From Zoogloeaceae bacterium (GTDB taxonomy: Bacteria > Pseudomonadota > Gammaproteobacteria > Burkholderiales > Rhodocyclaceae): a DNA stretch of 11,230 bases. Under the pieces are notes generated by a model. The model saw nothing but the letters and a program-made list of their open reading frames with translations, had not been told where the DNA came from and made no database searches. Position 1 is the first letter of the stretch; every line of letters begins with the position of its first letter. Location of the stretch: assembly GCA_015657735.1 (NCBI GenBank), contig SSSX01000100.1:1-11230 (forward strand), in the 5' to 3' direction. Positions 7,920 to 11,230 of this stretch are shown one piece after another. Both the position numbers and the translations under genes were made by a program.

Positions 7920-8612
7920 TCAGGGCACCTCGGAGTAGTGCATGCGGCTCTGGATGCGCGCCGCGTGGGCCGCCAGGCGGGGGCCGAAGTTCTTTTCGTA
8001 CTTGCGCGGGTTGGGCAGCATGACGGCCAGCCGCGCGGCCTGGGCGGGTGCCAGCTGGGCCGCCGAGACGCGGTAGTAGCGCTGCGCGGCGGCTTCGCAG
8101 CCGAAGATGCCGTTGCCCCATTCGACGACGTTGAGATAGACCTCGAGGATGCGCCGCTTGTCCCACAGGGCTTCGATCATCACCGTGATGATGGCTTCCT
8201 CGAGCTTGCGGAAGTAGCTCCGCGACGGCGACAAGAACAGGTTTTTCGCCAGTTGCTGGCTAATCGTCGAGCCGCCGGCGACCGCCCGGCCTTTCTTCTG
8301 GTTCTTTTCGATGGCCTTCTGGATGCCGTCCCAGTCGAAGCCCTCGTGGTCGACGAACTTGTCGTCTTCGGCGGCGACGACGGCGCGTTTCAGGTGCACC
8401 GAGATTTTTTCGTACGGCACCCAGCGGTAATGCAGTTCGGCGTCGGGCTTGTCGGCGGCGAGTTCGTCGAGGCGCAGACTCATGAAGCTGGTGCCGGATG
8501 GCGGATTCCACTTCCACCACAGCACATGGCCGAGCAGCCACAGCTGGTAGGCCACGAAGGCCAGCACGACGGCGAGCAGTGCGCGCCGCGTCCACTGCCA
8601 GAGGGTGGTCAT
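7920..8612 (-). CDS. mtgA: Monofunctional biosynthetic peptidoglycan glycosyltransferase
   Basis: Inner-membrane GT51 enzyme that polymerises lipid II into glycan strands and lacks a transpeptidase domain. It has 230 residues, close to E. coli MtgA (242). One N-terminal membrane helix (about 11-32) is followed by the catalytic domain: AAEDDKFVDHEGFDW with catalytic Glu82 (80-94), GGSTISQQLAKNLFL (113-127), RKLEEAIITVMIE (135-147), and KRRILEVYLNVVEWGNGIFG (152-171). It ends after the GT51 domain, as expected for MtgA and unlike class A PBPs. It starts 16 nt after the aroE stop. The upstream bases lack a clear Shine-Dalgarno and contain the palindrome CGCCGGCCGGCG (8615-8626), so it may depend on coupling to aroE. 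Confidence 0.96.
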   Translation of the reverse strand: MTTLWQWTRRALLAVVLAFVAYQLWLLGHVLWWKWNPPSGTSFMSLRLDELAADKPDAELHYRWVPYEKISVHLKRAVVAAEDDKFVDHEGFDWDGIQKAIEKNQKKGRAVAGGSTISQQLAKNLFLSPSRSYFRKLEEAIITVMIEALWDKRRILEVYLNVVEWGNGIFGCEAAAQRYYRVSAAQLAPAQAARLAVMLPNPRKYEKNFGPRLAAHAARIQSRMHYSEVP

Positions 8613-8628
8613 CGCGCCGGCCGGCGGT

Positions 8629-9450
8629 TCAGAGCGAGGCCCGCAGTTCGGCCAGCACCGGGTGGGTGTCGGGGCGCACGCCGCGCCACAGCGTGAAGCT
8701 CTCGGCGGCCTGTTCGACCAGCATGCCGAGGCCGTCGGAGACCCGTCCGGCGCCCTGCTGGCGGGCGGCGGCGAGGAAGGCGGTTTCGCCCTTGCCGTAC
8801 ATCATGTCGTAGGCCAGGCTGGCGGGGGCGTAGAGGCCGGCGGGCAGGTCGGGGGCGGCGTCGGAAAGGCTGGCGCTGGTGGCGTTGATGATCAGGTCGA
8901 AGTGCTGTCCGGCGAGCTGGGCGAAGCCGCAGCCGGTGGGCCGGACGGCGCCGCTGGCGGAGAACTCGTAGGCCAGTTCGGCGGCTTTGGCGGCGGTGCG
9001 GTTGGCGATCGTCAGGCTGGCCGGCGCGGCGTCGAGGAGCGGCAGGATGGTGCCGCGGGCGGCGCCGCCGGCGCCGAGCAGCAGCACCCGCCGGCCGTGC
9101 ACCGGGCAGCGCAGATTGACGGTGATGTCGCGCAGGATGCCGGCGCCGTCGGTGTTGTCGCCGAGAATGCCGTCGGCGCCGAAAGCCAGGGTGTTGACGG
9201 CGCCGGCAGCCTCGGCGCGGGGGGTGAGGCGGTCGGCCAGTTCGAAGGCTTCGAGCTTGAACGGGACGGTCACGTTCATGCCGCGGCCGCCGGTGTCGCG
9301 GAAGGCGAGGACGGTGGCGGCGAAGGCATCCAGCGGCGCGAGCAGCGCTTCGTAGCTGAGCTGCTGCCCGGTCTGGGCGGCGAACGCGGCATGGATGCGC
9401 GGCGACTTGCTGTGGGCGATCGGGTTGCCGATCACGGCGTAGCGGTCCAT
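8629..9450 (-). CDS. aroE: Shikimate dehydrogenase (NADP+)
   Basis: Reduces 3-dehydroshikimate to shikimate in the chorismate pathway. The open frame runs far upstream in another gene's shadow, but homology begins at MDRYAVIGNPIAHSKSPRIH (1-20), giving 273 residues (E. coli 272). Shikimate site: SKSPRIH (14-20), NVTVPFK with catalytic Lys65, Asn86, and NTDGAG with Asp101. NADP site: GAGGAARG (126-133) and NRT (150-152). NATSASLSD and SDGLGMLVEQAAESF follow in the usual places. The start is fixed by AAGGAG 8 nt upstream, which overlaps the last codons of the tonB-like gene. Together these indicate AroE and not the YdiB or quinate dehydrogenase types, though the substrate cannot be proved from sequence. 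Confidence 0.96.
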   Translation of the reverse strand: MDRYAVIGNPIAHSKSPRIHAAFAAQTGQQLSYEALLAPLDAFAATVLAFRDTGGRGMNVTVPFKLEAFELADRLTPRAEAAGAVNTLAFGADGILGDNTDGAGILRDITVNLRCPVHGRRVLLLGAGGAARGTILPLLDAAPASLTIANRTAAKAAELAYEFSASGAVRPTGCGFAQLAGQHFDLIINATSASLSDAAPDLPAGLYAPASLAYDMMYGKGETAFLAAARQQGAGRVSDGLGMLVEQAAESFTLWRGVRPDTHPVLAELRASL

Positions 9451-9455
9451 CGGGC

Positions 9456-10409
9456 TTACTCCTTGCGGGCTGAGGTTTGCAGCATGTCGGCGTTGGTGAA
9501 GGTCCAGGTGCGGGTGATCTCGATCACGTCGGTGTCCTTGCGGATGTCCGGCGGAAAGGCCGCGTACGGGGCGGCGAGCTGGACGATGCGGCGGGCGGCT
9601 TCGTCGAGCACCCGGTGGCCGGACGAGCGCAGGACTTCGACGCTGTCCACGTTGCCGTCGGCGCGGATCGTCACCGACAGCAGCAGGCTGCCGTAGAGCT
9701 TGCCGCGGGCCGCGTCCGGGTAGTTGAGGGTGCCGACCCGCTCGATCTTCTGGCGCCAGTCTTCGGCGTACTGGGCGAAGCGGTACTCCTGGGCGCGCGC
9801 GCCGATGAACTTCTTGCGCGGGCGCGAGGCGTAATCCATCAGATCCTTGTCGATCTGCGCTTCGATGCGGGCGACCGCGGCCGAGCTGTCGAGGAGGTCG
9901 TAGCCCGACACCGCGCGGGGTGTTTCGGTCGGGTTGGTCTGGCGGGGATCGACGGCGAGGGCGGTCTTGCCCTGACGGGCGGTCATGGCCTGCATCTGCG
10001 GCGCCTGCGGGGCTTCGCTGCGGCGCTGGGCTTCGACGAGATGGTCGCCGGCGCGGGTCTGTTCCTGCGGCGGCAGCGGCGTGGCGGGGCGGGCTTTCTG
10101 GTCGGAGTTGCCGCCGGCATCGACGTTGGCCTGGGCCAGCACGTCGGCGGTGTCGGGGCGCCGGGCGTGGCGGGTGTTGACCAGCACCACTTCGAGCCCC
10201 TTGTCGCTGCGCTTGAAGTGCTTGGCGTCGGGCATCACGAAGTGGATCGACAGCAGCAGCGCGTGCGCCGCCAGCGACAGGCCGACGCCCCATTCGAGCG
10301 CGTAGCGCGCCGTGCCCCCGGTGAACGCCGGCCAGACGTAGGCTGCGCCGGCCCGCACGGGGGCGGGGGGCGGAGCCGGCTGGGCGGGAGGGCGGCGGAG
10401 CGGCTGCAT
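9456..10409 (-). CDS. TonB-family energy transducer
   Basis: Predicted inner-membrane protein that transmits ExbB/ExbD proton-motive energy to outer-membrane receptors; 317 residues. It has an unusual cytoplasmic N-terminal stretch of about 38 residues rich in Pro/Ala/Arg. One membrane helix follows (about 40-59) carrying Ser45-x3-His49, the same spacing as the functional Ser16/His20 of E. coli TonB. The periplasmic linker (about 60-215) is polar and Gln/Arg/Asp-rich and lacks the Glu-Pro/Lys-Pro repeats of classic TonB. The C-terminal TonB domain spans about 220-306, with LNYPDAARGKLYGSLLLSVT, GNVDSVEVLRSSG and DIRKDTDVIEITRTWTF. It starts 6 nt after the ribonuclease stop with no visible Shine-Dalgarno, so coupling is likely. 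No exbB or exbD is in the window. A TolA-like role is the main alternative. Confidence 0.85.
   Translation of the reverse strand: MQPLRRPPAQPAPPPAPVRAGAAYVWPAFTGGTARYALEWGVGLSLAAHALLLSIHFVMPDAKHFKRSDKGLEVVLVNTRHARRPDTADVLAQANVDAGGNSDQKARPATPLPPQEQTRAGDHLVEAQRRSEAPQAPQMQAMTARQGKTALAVDPRQTNPTETPRAVSGYDLLDSSAAVARIEAQIDKDLMDYASRPRKKFIGARAQEYRFAQYAEDWRQKIERVGTLNYPDAARGKLYGSLLLSVTIRADGNVDSVEVLRSSGHRVLDEAARRIVQLAAPYAAFPPDIRKDTDVIEITRTWTFTNADMLQTSARKE
9459..9464 (-). promoter_or_regulatory. Strong ribosome binding site of aroE embedded in the end of the tonB-like gene
   Basis: AAGGAG on the minus strand is formed by the final Lys-Glu codons of the upstream gene, directly before its TAA, and lies 8 nt from the aroE ATG. 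It decides the aroE start within a much longer open frame and suggests translational coupling. Confidence 0.85.
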
Positions 10410-10415
10410 GGCGGG

Positions 10416-11230
10416 TCAGGCGGCGGGCGGTGCCTCGGCGGGTTCGGGCGCGGCAGTTTCGGGCGCAGCGGCTGCGGGCAGGGCCTCGTCCTGATCCATG
10501 TCGACGGCTTCGCCGCCGGCCGCGGCGAGGGTTTCGACATAGGTGGCGCGCAGGTCGACGTCGATCAGGTCGGTGCTGTCGATGGCCAGCTGGACGCGGG
10601 TGCCCGGCGGCAGGGTCGGCATCGACGGAACCTTGAAGATCAGCGGGATGGCTTCGAGGCGGACCAGGCTTTCGCGCAGCACGCGGGCGCTCATCGCCGG
10701 ATGGCCGGCCTGACGCAGCCAGCGCAGGCACCAGTAGCGCTCCATGCCGCGCTGGAAGTCGGCGTAGGCGGCGTAGGTGAGTTCGAAGTCGCGCATCGCG
10801 GCGATGAGCTCGGGCGACTTCGGCGGGAAGGCCGGGTCGGTTTGCTGCAGCCAGCCGATCAGCTGCCACTGATTGACCAGATCGACGTAGCGGCGCAGCG
10901 GCGAGCTGGACCACGCGTAGCAATCGACGCCGAGGCCCTCGTGGGGGGCGGGGGCGGTGGTCATGCGCACCTTGCCGCCGGTCTGGGCGCGGTACAGGGC
11001 CGGAATGCCGGCGTCGGCCAGCGCCTTGCCCCAGGTGCTGTTGGCCATGATCATCAGCTCGGCGACGAGCTTGTCGAGCGGCGATCCGCGCGCGCGGCGG
11101 CCGATCTCGATGCGGCCGGGGCCGTCGGCGGTGGTGTCGTTCCAGTCGACGCTGAAGTTGTAGTCGACGAGATTCTGGTTGGCGGCGGGCTTGCCGCGGC
11201 CGGCTTCGAGGACGGTGGCGAGCTCCCACA
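10416..11230 (-). CDS. RNB-family (RNase II/R-like) 3'-5' exoribonuclease, N-terminal part outside the window
   Basis: C-terminal 270 residues of an RNA exonuclease; the frame is open through the right edge (first full codon at 11228). The end of the RNB catalytic domain is visible: RGSPLDKLVAELMIMANS (48-65 of the fragment), TTAPAPHEGLGVDCYAW, then SSSPLRRYVDLVNQWQ, which matches the SPIRRYxDL motif lining the active site in RNase II and RNase R. A short beta-rich region (IFKVPSMPTLPPGTRVQLAI) may be a reduced S1/OB domain. The last 25-30 residues are low-complexity Ala/Pro/Glu. No lysine-rich tail as in E. coli RNase R is present. The metal-binding aspartates would lie upstream and cannot be checked, so no symbol (rnb or rnr) is assigned. 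It is followed within 6 nt by the tonB-like gene. Confidence 0.88.
   Translation of the reverse strand, partial: WELATVLEAGRGKPAANQNLVDYNFSVDWNDTTADGPGRIEIGRRARGSPLDKLVAELMIMANSTWGKALADAGIPALYRAQTGGKVRMTTAPAPHEGLGVDCYAWSSSPLRRYVDLVNQWQLIGWLQQTDPAFPPKSPELIAAMRDFELTYAAYADFQRGMERYWCLRWLRQAGHPAMSARVLRESLVRLEAIPLIFKVPSMPTLPPGTRVQLAIDSTDLIDVDLRATYVETLAAAGGEAVDMDQDEALPAAAAPETAAPEPAEAPPAA

Noticed and set aside
9451..11229. Minus-strand open frame running upstream of aroE through the tonB-like and RNB genes
   Set aside because: The upstream residues are Arg/Pro/Ala-rich and out of frame with both real genes. AroE homology and the AAGGAG site fix the start at 9450, so this is not a giant fusion.

Overview
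The window is high-GC chromosomal DNA from what looks like a betaproteobacterium, most probably of the Rhodocyclales type (Azoarcus/Thauera/Zoogloea relatives). This rests on the strong G/C bias at third codon positions, the protein sequences, and the gene order RNB-ribonuclease, tonB, aroE, mtgA, dusB, fis, purH, purD, hemF. That order is inferred from general knowledge of betaproteobacterial genomes; no search was run. Most of the window is core housekeeping DNA.

Left part, plus strand (1-2598). The 3' three-quarters of ahpF (peroxiredoxin reductase) enters from the left edge and ends at a perfect 16-bp hairpin terminator. After a short promoter-like gap comes a two-gene unit. The first gene encodes a cytoplasmic-looking GH24 (T4-type) lysozyme with an N-terminal peptidoglycan-binding-like domain. 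The second overlaps it by 17 nt and encodes a small exported LprI/DUF1311-family protein, a family that includes a described lysozyme inhibitor. There are no phage structural genes, holin or integrase nearby. This pair is the most interesting part of the window and is read here as a possible secreted muramidase and immunity-protein pair.

Right part, minus strand (2615-11230), read from right to left. The first run is an RNB-family exoribonuclease (5' end outside the window), a TonB-like energy transducer, aroE (shikimate dehydrogenase) and mtgA (monofunctional peptidoglycan glycosyltransferase), with gaps of 5-16 nt. After 109 nt holding a plausible promoter, a second run follows: dusB (tRNA dihydrouridine synthase), fis (start/stop overlap ATGA), then purH and purD (late steps of de novo purine synthesis). 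A bidirectional-looking terminator lies between purD and hemF (oxygen-dependent coproporphyrinogen III oxidase). hemF converges on the LprI-like gene with only 16 nt between their stop codons.

Functionally the right part mixes envelope biogenesis and energised uptake (tonB, mtgA), aromatic, purine and heme biosynthesis, and RNA/nucleoid functions (RNB, dusB, fis). The left part concerns peroxide defence and cell-wall lysis or protection. No tRNA, rRNA, CRISPR, insertion sequence or attachment site was seen. The long plus-strand open frames opposite purD, purH, dusB and aroE are antisense shadows caused by high GC.
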